Source of the DNA: Nonomuraea sp.
GTDB lineage: Bacteria > Actinomycetota > Actinomycetes > Streptosporangiales > Streptosporangiaceae
Assembly: GCA_013362835.1 (NCBI GenBank)
Contig: JABFVJ010000454.1
Span: 1 to 6,170 of the forward strand
Reading direction: 5' to 3'
Length of the DNA: 6,170 nucleotides
The notes beneath the pieces were generated by a model. That model saw only the letters and a list, made by a program, of their open reading frames with translations. It made no database searches and had not been told where the DNA came from. The position numbers and the translations under genes were made by a program. Numbering within the stretch: position 1 is the first letter of the stretch; the number at the start of each line of letters is the position of its first letter. Positions 1 to 6,003 of this stretch are shown one piece after another.

Positions 1-644
1 CGCGGCTGGTCCGCACGAGCGTCGCGGCGGCCAAGGTCGACACCATCGTCGGGCCGTCGGTGTGGCGGCTGTTCGGCGGCCACCCCGTGCTGCTCGCCGC
101 GCTGGCCGAGCACCGTGCCGTGGAGATCGACGGCATGCCGCTGCTGCCCGGCGGCGACCTGGTGTGGCACGACGACCGCGCCCGCGCGGGCGAGGAGGCC
201 GACCCGTTCGCGACGGCCCGGGTCCAGCTCGCGGGCGCGCTCGCGCCGGCCGTGCCGCCGCTCGACCGCCATCCCGTACGCATCGCCGAGCCGGTGCTCG
301 TCGAGGGTTACACGGCCGACCGGCAGGACGAGGGCGGGCTCGCGTTCATCCTGGGCGGGAACAGGATCGCCGTAGACGTGGACAGGCTCCCGGCGAGCTG
401 CCCGCTCACGCCGGAGCTCGTGGCCGCGTCCTCGGCCTGCGTCGGGCTGGTGCGCTGGGACGGCGGCAGGTGGCTGCTGCAGCCGCTGGCCGTACGCGCG
501 ACCGTCAAGAAGAAGCCGGTGACCGCGCACAACGGCGACTGGGCGACGGGCCCGACCGACCCCAAGGTCGTCAAGGCCGAGGCCAAGGCCGGTGACGTGG
601 TCGCCGTGCTGCGCGAGCGGGCGGGACGGCTGCTGCGGAAATGA
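1..644 (+). CDS. C-terminal part of an unrecognised protein, possibly the SWIM-zinc-finger partner of the MoxR-VWA locus (5' end outside window)
   Basis: The reading frame is open from base 3 at the left edge to the TGA at 642-644, giving 213 visible residues. There is no in-frame stop at the left, and the GTG at 60 lies inside continuous coding-like sequence (RLVRTSVAAAKVDTIVGPSV precedes it), so I treat the gene as 5'-truncated by the window. The product has no visible signal peptide or membrane segment. Its middle looks like beta-strand-rich sequence (HPVRIAEPVLVEG, LAFILGGNRIAVDVD, VGLVRWDGGRWLLQPLAV), and it ends in a Lys/Arg-rich helix. No SWIM CxCx(n)CxH motif lies in the visible part. 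The possible SWIM identity rests on position in the locus and on a loose similarity, from memory, to the C-terminal 'GG-PVTV--EW--LRPL' tails of actinobacterial SWIM proteins. It could equally be an unrelated locus-specific component. The stop overlaps the VWA start by 4 bp (ATGA), so it is very probably cotranscribed and translationally coupled with that gene. Confidence 0.8.
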   Translation, partial: RLVRTSVAAAKVDTIVGPSVWRLFGGHPVLLAALAEHRAVEIDGMPLLPGGDLVWHDDRARAGEEADPFATARVQLAGALAPAVPPLDRHPVRIAEPVLVEGYTADRQDEGGLAFILGGNRIAVDVDRLPASCPLTPELVAASSACVGLVRWDGGRWLLQPLAVRATVKKKPVTAHNGDWATGPTDPKVVKAEAKAGDVVAVLRERAGRLLRK

Positions 645-1942
645 GCGACACATCGACGGGCGCCGACGAGACCCGGCGCCAAGTGCTGTACTGGCGGCTC
701 ATGTCCCGGCTGTTCTCCGCCGACGAGCAGCCCGCGCTGGAGACGGCGAGCATGGGCATCGTGGGCGACCTCGGGCTGCCGCCCGCGCTGCTCGACCCCG
801 GCGTCTCGGTGGACACGCTCGTCCAGCGTTTCCCCGAGCTCGGCGACGAGCTGCAGGACCTGATGGCGGAGAAGGAGCACGAGGAGGGCGGCGAGGTACG
901 CCGTGCCGCCCTGGTCTCCAAGCTGCTGCTGAACGTGTTCTCGACCGGCTCGGGCAACGTCACCGCCGGCGACCTGGCCCGCTGGAAGCAGGACGCGGGC
1001 TGGTTCGAGAAGGGCATGGGCTGCGAGCCCGGCGGGCTCAGGCAGGGTCCGGGCAACGAGGAGCTGGCCGCCGTGCTGGCGATGATCGAAGGCGACCTCG
1101 TCAAACGCATGCGCCTGCGCGAGGTGCTGGCCGACCCTGTCCTCGCCAAGCAGCTCACGCCCAGCATGTCGCTCATCGAGCAGCTGCTGCGCGACAAGTC
1201 CAACCTGTCGGGCGTGGCGCTGGCCAACGCCAAGGCGCTCATCCGCAGGTTCGTGGACGAGGTCGCCGAGGTGCTGCGTACGCAGGTGGAGAAGACGAGC
1301 GTGGGCGTCATCGACCGTTCGGTGCCCCCGAAGCGGGTCTTCCGCAACCTCGACATCGAGCGCACGATCTGGAAGAACCTCACCAACTGGAGCCCTGAGG
1401 ACCAGCGGCTCTACGTGGACCGGCTCTATTACCGGCACACCGCTCGCCGTACCACCCCGGCGCGGCTGATCGTGGTCGTCGACCAGTCGGGCTCGATGGT
1501 CGACGCGATGGTCAACTGCACGATCCTGGCCTCGATCTTCGCCGGGCTGCCCAAGGTCGACGTGCACCTGGTCGCCTACGACACCCGCGCGCTCGACCTG
1601 ACGCCGTGGGTGCACGACCCGTTCGAGGTGCTGCTGCGTACGACGCTGGGCGGCGGCACCGACGGCACGGTCGCGATGGCGCTGGCCAGGCCGAAGATCG
1701 TCGATCCGCGCAACACCGTGATGGTGTGGATCTCCGACTTCTACGACAACCGCTCCCTGATCACCGACTTCGAGTCGATCCACCGTTCGGGGGCGAAGTT
1801 CATCCCCGTCGGGTCGGTCAACAGCTCGGGCCACCAGAGCGTCGACCCGTGGTACCGCCAGAAACTCAAGGACCTGGGCACCCCCGTGCTCTCCGGCCAC
1901 GTCCGCAAGCTCGTCTTCGAGCTCAAGAACTTCCTCGCTTAG
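641..1942 (+). CDS. VWA (von Willebrand factor A) domain protein of a MoxR-VWA system, YehP-like
   Basis: The 433-aa product has a helical N-terminal region (about 1-225), a linker segment FRNLDIERTIWKNLTNW (234-250), and a C-terminal VWA domain (about 274-430). The metal-ion-dependent adhesion site is complete: D281-x-S283-x-S285 in DQSGSM, T340 in GGGTDG, and D366 in WISDFYD. The domain should therefore bind Mg2+ and a partner carrying an acidic ligand. There is no signal peptide or transmembrane segment, so it is probably cytoplasmic. In characterised MoxR-VWA pairs the VWA protein works with the AAA+ ring as substrate adaptor or co-chaperone, and that role is inferred here from the adjacent MoxR gene. 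The RNLD..TI..NL segment before the domain matches what I recall of actinobacterial and YehP-like relatives. The ATG at 641 overlaps the upstream TGA (ATGA), which fixes the start by coupling; only a weak purine-rich stretch precedes it. The VWA identity is firm; the YehP relationship is from memory. Confidence 0.93.
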   Translation: MSDTSTGADETRRQVLYWRLMSRLFSADEQPALETASMGIVGDLGLPPALLDPGVSVDTLVQRFPELGDELQDLMAEKEHEEGGEVRRAALVSKLLLNVFSTGSGNVTAGDLARWKQDAGWFEKGMGCEPGGLRQGPGNEELAAVLAMIEGDLVKRMRLREVLADPVLAKQLTPSMSLIEQLLRDKSNLSGVALANAKALIRRFVDEVAEVLRTQVEKTSVGVIDRSVPPKRVFRNLDIERTIWKNLTNWSPEDQRLYVDRLYYRHTARRTTPARLIVVVDQSGSMVDAMVNCTILASIFAGLPKVDVHLVAYDTRALDLTPWVHDPFEVLLRTTLGGGTDGTVAMALARPKIVDPRNTVMVWISDFYDNRSLITDFESIHRSGAKFIPVGSVNSSGHQSVDPWYRQKLKDLGTPVLSGHVRKLVFELKNFLA

Positions 1943-1945
1943 GAG
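1941..1945 (+). promoter_or_regulatory. Ribosome binding site of the MoxR gene, overlapping the VWA stop codon
   Basis: AGGAG lies 4 nt before the ATG at 1950 and shares its first two bases with the TAG stop of the VWA gene. It is the best Shine-Dalgarno match at the operon's gene junctions, and it supports the ATG at 1950 over the second Met codon at 1959. Confidence 0.75.
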
Positions 1946-1949
1946 AACA

Positions 1950-3062
1950 ATGAGTGACATGCTGCGCGCCCCCGCCGAGGTGAAGTACGCGGAGGAGCTC
2001 GACTGGCTGGAGTCGGTCGACGACGGCCCCAAGCCGTTCTCGTGGCGGCTCAGCCCGCGCATGATCCGCATCTTCATCCTCGGCTCCGAGCGCTCCGACG
2101 GGCTCGACCGCGAGATCCCGCAGAAGTGGTTCGGCGACCGCAGCTTCGTCGAGCGGAGCATCGTGACCCTGGCCTCCGACCGCGGCCTGCTGCTGATCGG
2201 CGACCCGGGCACCGGCAAGAGCTGGCTGGCCGAGCTGCTGGCCGCCGCCATCTGCCGTAACTCCACGCTGGTCGTGCAGGGCACCGCGGGCACCACCGAG
2301 GACCACATCAAATACTCGTGGAACGTCTCCATGGTGATCGCCAAGGGCCAGTCGCGCGAGTCGATGATCCCCTCGCCGATCATGAACGCCATGGAGAACG
2401 GCGTGATCGGCCGCTTCGAGGAGCTGACGCGTTCGACGAGCGACGTCCAGGACGCCCTGATCTCGATCCTTTCCGAGAAGTACGTCTCCATCCCCGAGCT
2501 CGACGACGACAACATCGTCTTCGCCCAGCCCGGCTTCTCGATCATCGCGACGGCCAACAGCCGCGACCGGGGCGTCAACGACCTGTCCTCGGCGCTCAAG
2601 CGGCGGTTCAACTTCGTCCGCATCCCGGTGGTGACGAACAAGAAGAGCGAGGCGGAGATCGTCCGCTTCCGTACGGAGGAGCTGCTGCGCCGGCACCGGA
2701 TCGAGCTGGACCTGCCGCCCACGCTGCTGGACATCCTGCTGCAGAGCTTCGCCGACCTGCGGGCCGCCGCGGCCTCGGCGACCAGCGACGACGAGAAGCT
2801 GGAGTCGGCGCTGTCCACGGCCGAGCAGATCGGCGTGCTGGAGGACGCGATCCTGCACAGCCACTTCTTCGGCGACCGCACGCTGCGGCCGGACACGCTG
2901 GCGAGCTCGCTGGTCGGCTCCCTCGCCCGGCGCAGCCCCGAGGACCTGGCCATCCTGAACAAGTACTGGCACGGCGTCGTCGAGCCGCGCAGCAAGAAGG
3001 ACGGCGGGCCGTGGCAGGACTTCCTCGAGGGCGGCCGCCAGGCCATCACCACCCTGTCATGA
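1950..3062 (+). CDS. MoxR-type AAA+ ATPase, YehL-like
   Basis: The 370-aa product is a single AAA+ module. Walker A is GDPGTGKS (84-91, catalytic Lys K90). The Walker B position is RFEELTR (155-161), carrying E157-E158 where most AAA+ proteins have Asp-Glu. Sensor 1 is probably N203 in IIATANSRDRG, and the arginine finger region is LKRRFNF (216-222, R218/R219). A helical lid follows (about 230-330). The stretches RGVNDLSSALKRRF and QDALISILSEK are typical of the MoxR subfamily that travels with DUF5682 and YehP-like VWA proteins, as I recall it. It should form a hexameric ring that couples ATP hydrolysis to remodelling of a client presented through the VWA partner encoded just upstream. It has no signal peptide. 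The start is set by AGGAG 4 nt upstream. The TGA stop at 3060-3062 overlaps the ATG of the duplicated leader ORF. The acidic Walker B variant is the only departure from the general AAA+ consensus and is probably a subfamily trait. Confidence 0.94.
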   Translation: MSDMLRAPAEVKYAEELDWLESVDDGPKPFSWRLSPRMIRIFILGSERSDGLDREIPQKWFGDRSFVERSIVTLASDRGLLLIGDPGTGKSWLAELLAAAICRNSTLVVQGTAGTTEDHIKYSWNVSMVIAKGQSRESMIPSPIMNAMENGVIGRFEELTRSTSDVQDALISILSEKYVSIPELDDDNIVFAQPGFSIIATANSRDRGVNDLSSALKRRFNFVRIPVVTNKKSEAEIVRFRTEELLRRHRIELDLPPTLLDILLQSFADLRAAAASATSDDEKLESALSTAEQIGVLEDAILHSHFFGDRTLRPDTLASSLVGSLARRSPEDLAILNKYWHGVVEPRSKKDGGPWQDFLEGGRQAITTLS

Positions 3063-3100
3063 GCCTCTTCCAACCGCTGAAGGAGCAGCTCACCACATGA
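3059..3100 (+). CDS. 13-codon leader ORF copying the N-terminus of the downstream DUF5682 protein
   Basis: The ATG at 3059 overlaps the MoxR stop (ATGA). The frame encodes MSLFQPLKEQLTT and ends at TGA 3098-3100, which in turn overlaps the ATG of the DUF5682 gene (ATGA again). The first 11 residues are identical to the start of the 912-aa protein. No good Shine-Dalgarno sequence precedes 3059, so any translation would depend on ribosomes finishing MoxR and reinitiating. If translated, the leader would pass ribosomes on to the real start at 3097. It may be only a relic of the duplication, with no function for the peptide itself. Removing one 38-bp unit would restore a direct ATGA overlap between the MoxR and DUF5682 genes, so that was probably the ancestral arrangement. 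Confidence 0.45.
   Translation: MSLFQPLKEQLTT
3080..3085 (+). promoter_or_regulatory. Probable ribosome binding site of the DUF5682 gene, inside the leader ORF
   Basis: AAGGAG lies 11 nt before the ATG at 3097 (GGAG core 3082-3085). In the leader frame it is the Lys-Glu codon pair of LKEQL; the same bases in the second copy (3118-3123) are ordinary coding sequence. The spacing is a little long but usable. This site favours 3097 over 3059 as the main start. Confidence 0.55.
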
Positions 3101-5835
3101 GTCTCTTCCAACCGCTGAAGGAGCAGCTCGGCGAGGCGGCCTCGGCCTTCGGGGGCGGCGCGGTCTCCGACATCCTCACCGGCATGGTCGAGGACGTCGA
3201 CCGGGCGCTGCGCGAGGAGCTGGAGATCTTCCCGGTCTGCCACCATTCGCCGGCCTCGGCGCTGGCGATGGTGCGCCGCCTGCGGGACAAACAGCCCAAG
3301 GTCATCTACCTGGAGCTCTGCGAGGACCTGGAGCCGCTGCTCACCGAGCTGCGCAACTGCCGGCTGCCGGTGGCGCTCCAGGCGTTCGCGACCGAGCTGG
3401 AGGGTTTCCCGAAGGGGTCGGGGCCGCTGAGCGTGGTGGCCCCGATCACCGAGGCGTCGGCCGAGTACCAGGCCATCTCGTACGCGCTGGAGACCCCGGG
3501 CGTCGAGCTGGTGCTGGTCGACCGGTCGTCGGACCACGTCTTCCAATGGATGCCGCAGGAGCGGCCGGAGTCGCCGAAGGGCGAGGAGTCCGAGCTGCAC
3601 GGCGACGCCGTCGGCGTCGAGATCGGCGACCTGCGTCCCCGCTTCGCCGAGCTGGAGGAGCACCTGCTGCACCACGGCAAGGTGCGCCACTGGTCGGAGT
3701 GGTGGGACCAGTACGTCGAGCAGCCGCTGTCCGGCGCCGACTACGACACCTACCGCCAGGTCATGGTCCTCGTCGGCAGCCTGTTCCGCCGCCTGCGCCC
3801 CGAAGGCGACCGGCTGGCGCTCGACGAGGAGCGCGAGCGTTACATGTGGACGAGGATGCGCGAGCACCTGTCCGCCTCGGGCGCCGACCCGGCCGACTGC
3901 CTGTACGTCTGCGGCGCCTTCCACGCCGCCAGCCGCGTCGAGCAGTTCGGCCTGGCCGCCACCGCCCCGTACGAGATCGGCCCGCGTACGAAGACCCGCT
4001 GGCTGTACGGGCTGATCCCGTCCAGCCACTCGGCCATCGAGGCGCAGTTCGGCCTGGCCTCGGGGTCGGTGTCGATCGCGGCGGCGACCTGGGCCAAGTC
4101 GGTGACGCGGAGCGGGCTGAAGCCGTTCCAGCTCAGCGGGCAGAAGGGCACGCGCAAGAAGGCGGCCAAGCTGCCCGCGCCCGCCGCGCCGGCGCGGGTG
4201 GCCGACCGGCTGACCGGGTTCCTGTCCAGGCCGCCCACGCTCGACGCCCTCGACGAGGCCGAGCTGCTCGGCTGGTGCGTGGACATCGTCCGGCTGGCCC
4301 GCCGCAACGGCTACCTGGCCAGCACCGCCGACGCCATCGCGGTGTTCGAGACGTCGATCCTGCTCGCCGGCATGCGCAACCGGGCCAGGCCCACGCCGTA
4401 CGACTTCCAGGACGCGGCCGTCACCTGCATCGAGAAGGACGTCGTGCCGGGCCGGCGCGACGTGCGCCGCCTGTGCGAGATCCTGCTCGGCGGCGACCGC
4501 ATCGGCTCGGTCGGCTACGACGCGCTGCCGCCGCTCGCCCAGAACGTCTACGACCGGCTCCGGCCGCTCGGCGTCGACCTGGACAAGCGGACGATCCAGC
4601 GGGCGCTGCTCGACCTGCACGCCGACCCCGAGCTGCTGCCCTGCTCCGACCTGCTGTGGATGCTGCGTTACCTGCTGCCGGGCGACGCGGCGCGGCCGAT
4701 CATGGGCGAGCGCAGGCTGGGCGAGCGGCCGATCCAGGAGAGCTGGGACCTCGCGATCGGCCGCAACCAGCGGGCCATCATCGAGCTCGGCTACGAGGGC
4801 GTCACCATCGAGCAGGTGCTGGAGCAGCGGCTGCGGCGCAAGGTGTGGGAGCCCGACGCCACCGCCGCCGTCGCCCTGGCCGCCGTCGAGGACGCGATTC
4901 TCTTCCTGGGCGGCGGGCGCATCGCCGACGAGCTGGGCGCGCGGGCGGTCGAGCTGCTCGCGGCCGAGCGCGGCGTCGACGACGCGCCCGACGTGCTGCG
5001 CAGGATCCGCCGGCTGCTCGCCTACTACCGGACGGCCGAGCCCACGCTCCCCGCCTGGTGCGAGGCGTTCGTGACCGAGGGGTACGCGCACTACTGCACG
5101 CTGCTGCCGACCGCCTTCGTCGAGGAGGACACCGGGGTGCGGCAGGTCTCGGCCATGCTCGGGTTCCTGTTCACGATGGAGGGCCTCGCGCTGGCGCTCG
5201 GCTGCGACCGGGCCCAGCTGGAGATCGCGGTGCGGCAGTCGCACCCGGAGGCGCCGGCCAAGGTGGCGCTGCTGTGGGCGGCCCAGCATCTGCTGGGGCT
5301 GCTGCCGATCGCCGAGTTGCGCGCGCGGTGCGACGAGCTGCTGGCCAACCCGCTGGTCATCCCGTCGTTCCCGCTGTACGTCACGGGGTTCGTGCAGGCG
5401 ATGGAACCGGCTCCCGCGTTGTCCGGGTTCGTGGTGGAGGTGATCTCCAAGGCGTTCGGACGGCTGCCCGACCAGGTGCTGCTGCCGTGGCTGCCGAAGC
5501 TGATCATGACGCTGCGGGACCAGGCGGGCGAGCTGATGCCCCTCCTCGTACGGGAGGCGGGGCGTACGTTCCCCGGCGGGCTCTCGGCCCTGGACGCCTG
5601 GACGCCGCCGTGGGAACGCGCGTCCGGCCCCGCGCCGAAGGCGAGGCCCGCGGCGTCCGGGCCGGTCGCCGATCTGCTGGCCGGTCACCCGTCGGCCTGC
5701 GACGCGGTGGCCGAGCTCCTGGGCTGCGAGGGCGGCTGGCGGACCGGCGCTCCCGTCGCCGAGCACCGTGAGGTGGCGGCCCTGCTGACCGCGCACCCCG
5801 ACACGGCGCTCGCCCTGGCGGGGCTGATCGCCTGA
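3097..5835 (+). CDS. DUF5682-type protein with a TIKI/TraB/EreA-like N-terminal domain, YehM-like
   Basis: This 912-aa protein has no signal peptide or obvious membrane helix. Residues about 41-330 carry FPVCHHSPA (H49, H50), VIYLELCED (E73), LVLVDRSSDH (141-147), an Arg-rich helix ERERYMWTRMREHL (245-258) and LYVCGAFHAASRVE (GxxH at 273-276). The order and spacing resemble the TIKI/TraB/ChaN/erythromycin-esterase fold, whose members use paired GxxH-like histidines, a Glu and an Arg. I infer a metal-dependent peptidase or other hydrolase activity, but the substrate is unknown. A basic Ala/Pro linker (348-368) leads to a long, mostly helical region (about 373-835). A second Ala/Pro linker (842-857) precedes a short tail with two LLxxHPxxxxAxA copies. 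HHSP followed by a helix and then an E-containing strand matches what I recall of DUF5682. The start at 3097 is chosen for the AAGGAG before it; ATG 3059 reaches a stop after 13 codons. It is the last gene of the unit and the likely effector or enzymatic partner of the MoxR-VWA pair. Confidence 0.88.
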   Translation: MSLFQPLKEQLGEAASAFGGGAVSDILTGMVEDVDRALREELEIFPVCHHSPASALAMVRRLRDKQPKVIYLELCEDLEPLLTELRNCRLPVALQAFATELEGFPKGSGPLSVVAPITEASAEYQAISYALETPGVELVLVDRSSDHVFQWMPQERPESPKGEESELHGDAVGVEIGDLRPRFAELEEHLLHHGKVRHWSEWWDQYVEQPLSGADYDTYRQVMVLVGSLFRRLRPEGDRLALDEERERYMWTRMREHLSASGADPADCLYVCGAFHAASRVEQFGLAATAPYEIGPRTKTRWLYGLIPSSHSAIEAQFGLASGSVSIAAATWAKSVTRSGLKPFQLSGQKGTRKKAAKLPAPAAPARVADRLTGFLSRPPTLDALDEAELLGWCVDIVRLARRNGYLASTADAIAVFETSILLAGMRNRARPTPYDFQDAAVTCIEKDVVPGRRDVRRLCEILLGGDRIGSVGYDALPPLAQNVYDRLRPLGVDLDKRTIQRALLDLHADPELLPCSDLLWMLRYLLPGDAARPIMGERRLGERPIQESWDLAIGRNQRAIIELGYEGVTIEQVLEQRLRRKVWEPDATAAVALAAVEDAILFLGGGRIADELGARAVELLAAERGVDDAPDVLRRIRRLLAYYRTAEPTLPAWCEAFVTEGYAHYCTLLPTAFVEEDTGVRQVSAMLGFLFTMEGLALALGCDRAQLEIAVRQSHPEAPAKVALLWAAQHLLGLLPIAELRARCDELLANPLVIPSFPLYVTGFVQAMEPAPALSGFVVEVISKAFGRLPDQVLLPWLPKLIMTLRDQAGELMPLLVREAGRTFPGGLSALDAWTPPWERASGPAPKARPAASGPVADLLAGHPSACDAVAELLGCEGGWRTGAPVAEHREVAALLTAHPDTALALAGLIA

Positions 5836-5839
5836 AGGA

Positions 5840-5876
5840 CTGGCGGCACCGTCCTGGGAAGCGCGGGTGCCGCCGG
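5840..5876 (+). terminator. GC-rich hairpin just after the DUF5682 stop
   Basis: GGCGGCACC (5842-5850) pairs perfectly with GGTGCCGCC (5866-5874), leaving a 15-nt loop. The stem extends by one G-T wobble and one C-G pair to 5840/5876. It begins 4 nt after the stop codon. No T-run follows, as is common for actinobacterial intrinsic-like terminators, so it could also be a 3'-end stabilising structure. Confidence 0.5.
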
Positions 5877-5880
5877 ATGA

Positions 5881-5915
5881 GCGCGGGCGCCGGACCGAAA
5901 CCCCGGCGCCCGCGC
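5881..5915. terminator. Strong 13-bp hairpin between convergent genes
   Basis: GCGCGGGCGCCGG (5881-5893) is perfectly complementary to CCGGCGCCCGCGC (5903-5915) across a 9-nt loop, ACCGAAACC. It lies 45 bp after the DUF5682 stop and about 90 bp beyond the stop of the convergent minus-strand gene, so it could end transcripts from either side. There is no T-tract. In the remaining intergenic stretch, 5916-6003, I see only weaker pairings, such as CCCTG/CAGGG around an AAAG loop at 5955-5968, and a repeated GCGGCCCT at 5951 and 5970. Confidence 0.6.
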
Positions 5916-6003
5916 GAAACCAGGCCCGCGAACAGCGGCCCGGAGCTCGCGCGGCCCTGAAAGCAGGGGGCGGCCCTCAGCGTGGTGGTGCGCCCACAGC
6001 GGG

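Larger units (their letters stand above)
3059..3129 (+). repeat. Tandem direct duplication of the start of the DUF5682 gene (period 38 bp)
   Basis: Bases 3059-3091 and 3097-3129 match at 32 of 33 positions; the single difference is C/T in the second codon (AGC/AGT, both Ser). The repeat period is 38 bp, which is not a multiple of three, so the two copies lie in different frames. The heptamer TCACCAC occurs just before each copy region (3046-3052 and 3090-3096). It may mark the microhomology used when the duplication arose. Confidence 0.95.
641..5835 (+). other. Translationally coupled MoxR-VWA-DUF5682 operon core
   Basis: The VWA, MoxR and DUF5682 genes run in one direction with gaps of no more than 7 bp, apart from the 34-bp stretch between the MoxR stop and the DUF5682 ATG that the duplicated leader ORF occupies. 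The ATGA overlaps lie at 641-644, 3059-3062 and 3097-3100. No promoter-like sequence is apparent between the genes, so transcription presumably starts upstream of the window. Such tight coupling fits subunits made in fixed proportion for one complex. The same gene set occurs as yehL/yehM/yehP in E. coli, as far as I recall. That correspondence rests on domain content, not on alignment. Confidence 0.75.

Noticed and set aside
60..62. GTG as the true start of the first gene
   Set aside because: The same frame stays open and coding-like for 19 codons upstream to the window edge, there is no Shine-Dalgarno sequence near it, and the preceding residues look like ordinary protein.
592..1398. A 268-codon plus-strand frame overlapping the VWA gene
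   Set aside because: It is an Arg/Ala/Gly-rich shadow frame, and the VWA frame over the same bases is well supported.
3059..3061. ATG 3059 as the main start of the DUF5682 protein by frameshift
   Set aside because: The frame ends after 13 codons at a TGA, and the second copy offers a complete N-terminus with a ribosome binding site. No slippery sequence is seen that would join the frames.
308..3073. A 921-codon open frame on the minus strand, opposite the VWA and MoxR genes
   Set aside because: It is antisense to genes with complete MIDAS and Walker motifs. Its product is Arg/Ser/Ala-rich in the way GC-rich shadow frames are, with no recognisable domain.
3546..5771. A 741-codon plus-strand frame inside the DUF5682 gene
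   Set aside because: It is a +2-type shadow with extreme Arg/Ala/Pro content and no family-like sequence, lying wholly within a better-supported gene.
3046..5796. A 916-codon open frame on the minus strand, opposite the DUF5682 gene
   Set aside because: Its translation is low-complexity Arg/Gln/Val/Gly with no domain, which follows from the codon bias of the plus-strand gene. The plus-strand product has ordered motifs and fits the operon.
5916..6003. A small RNA or further small gene in the intergenic remainder
   Set aside because: Only weak, imperfect pairings and a short repeated octamer are present. There is no open frame with a ribosome binding site and no promoter-like sequence.
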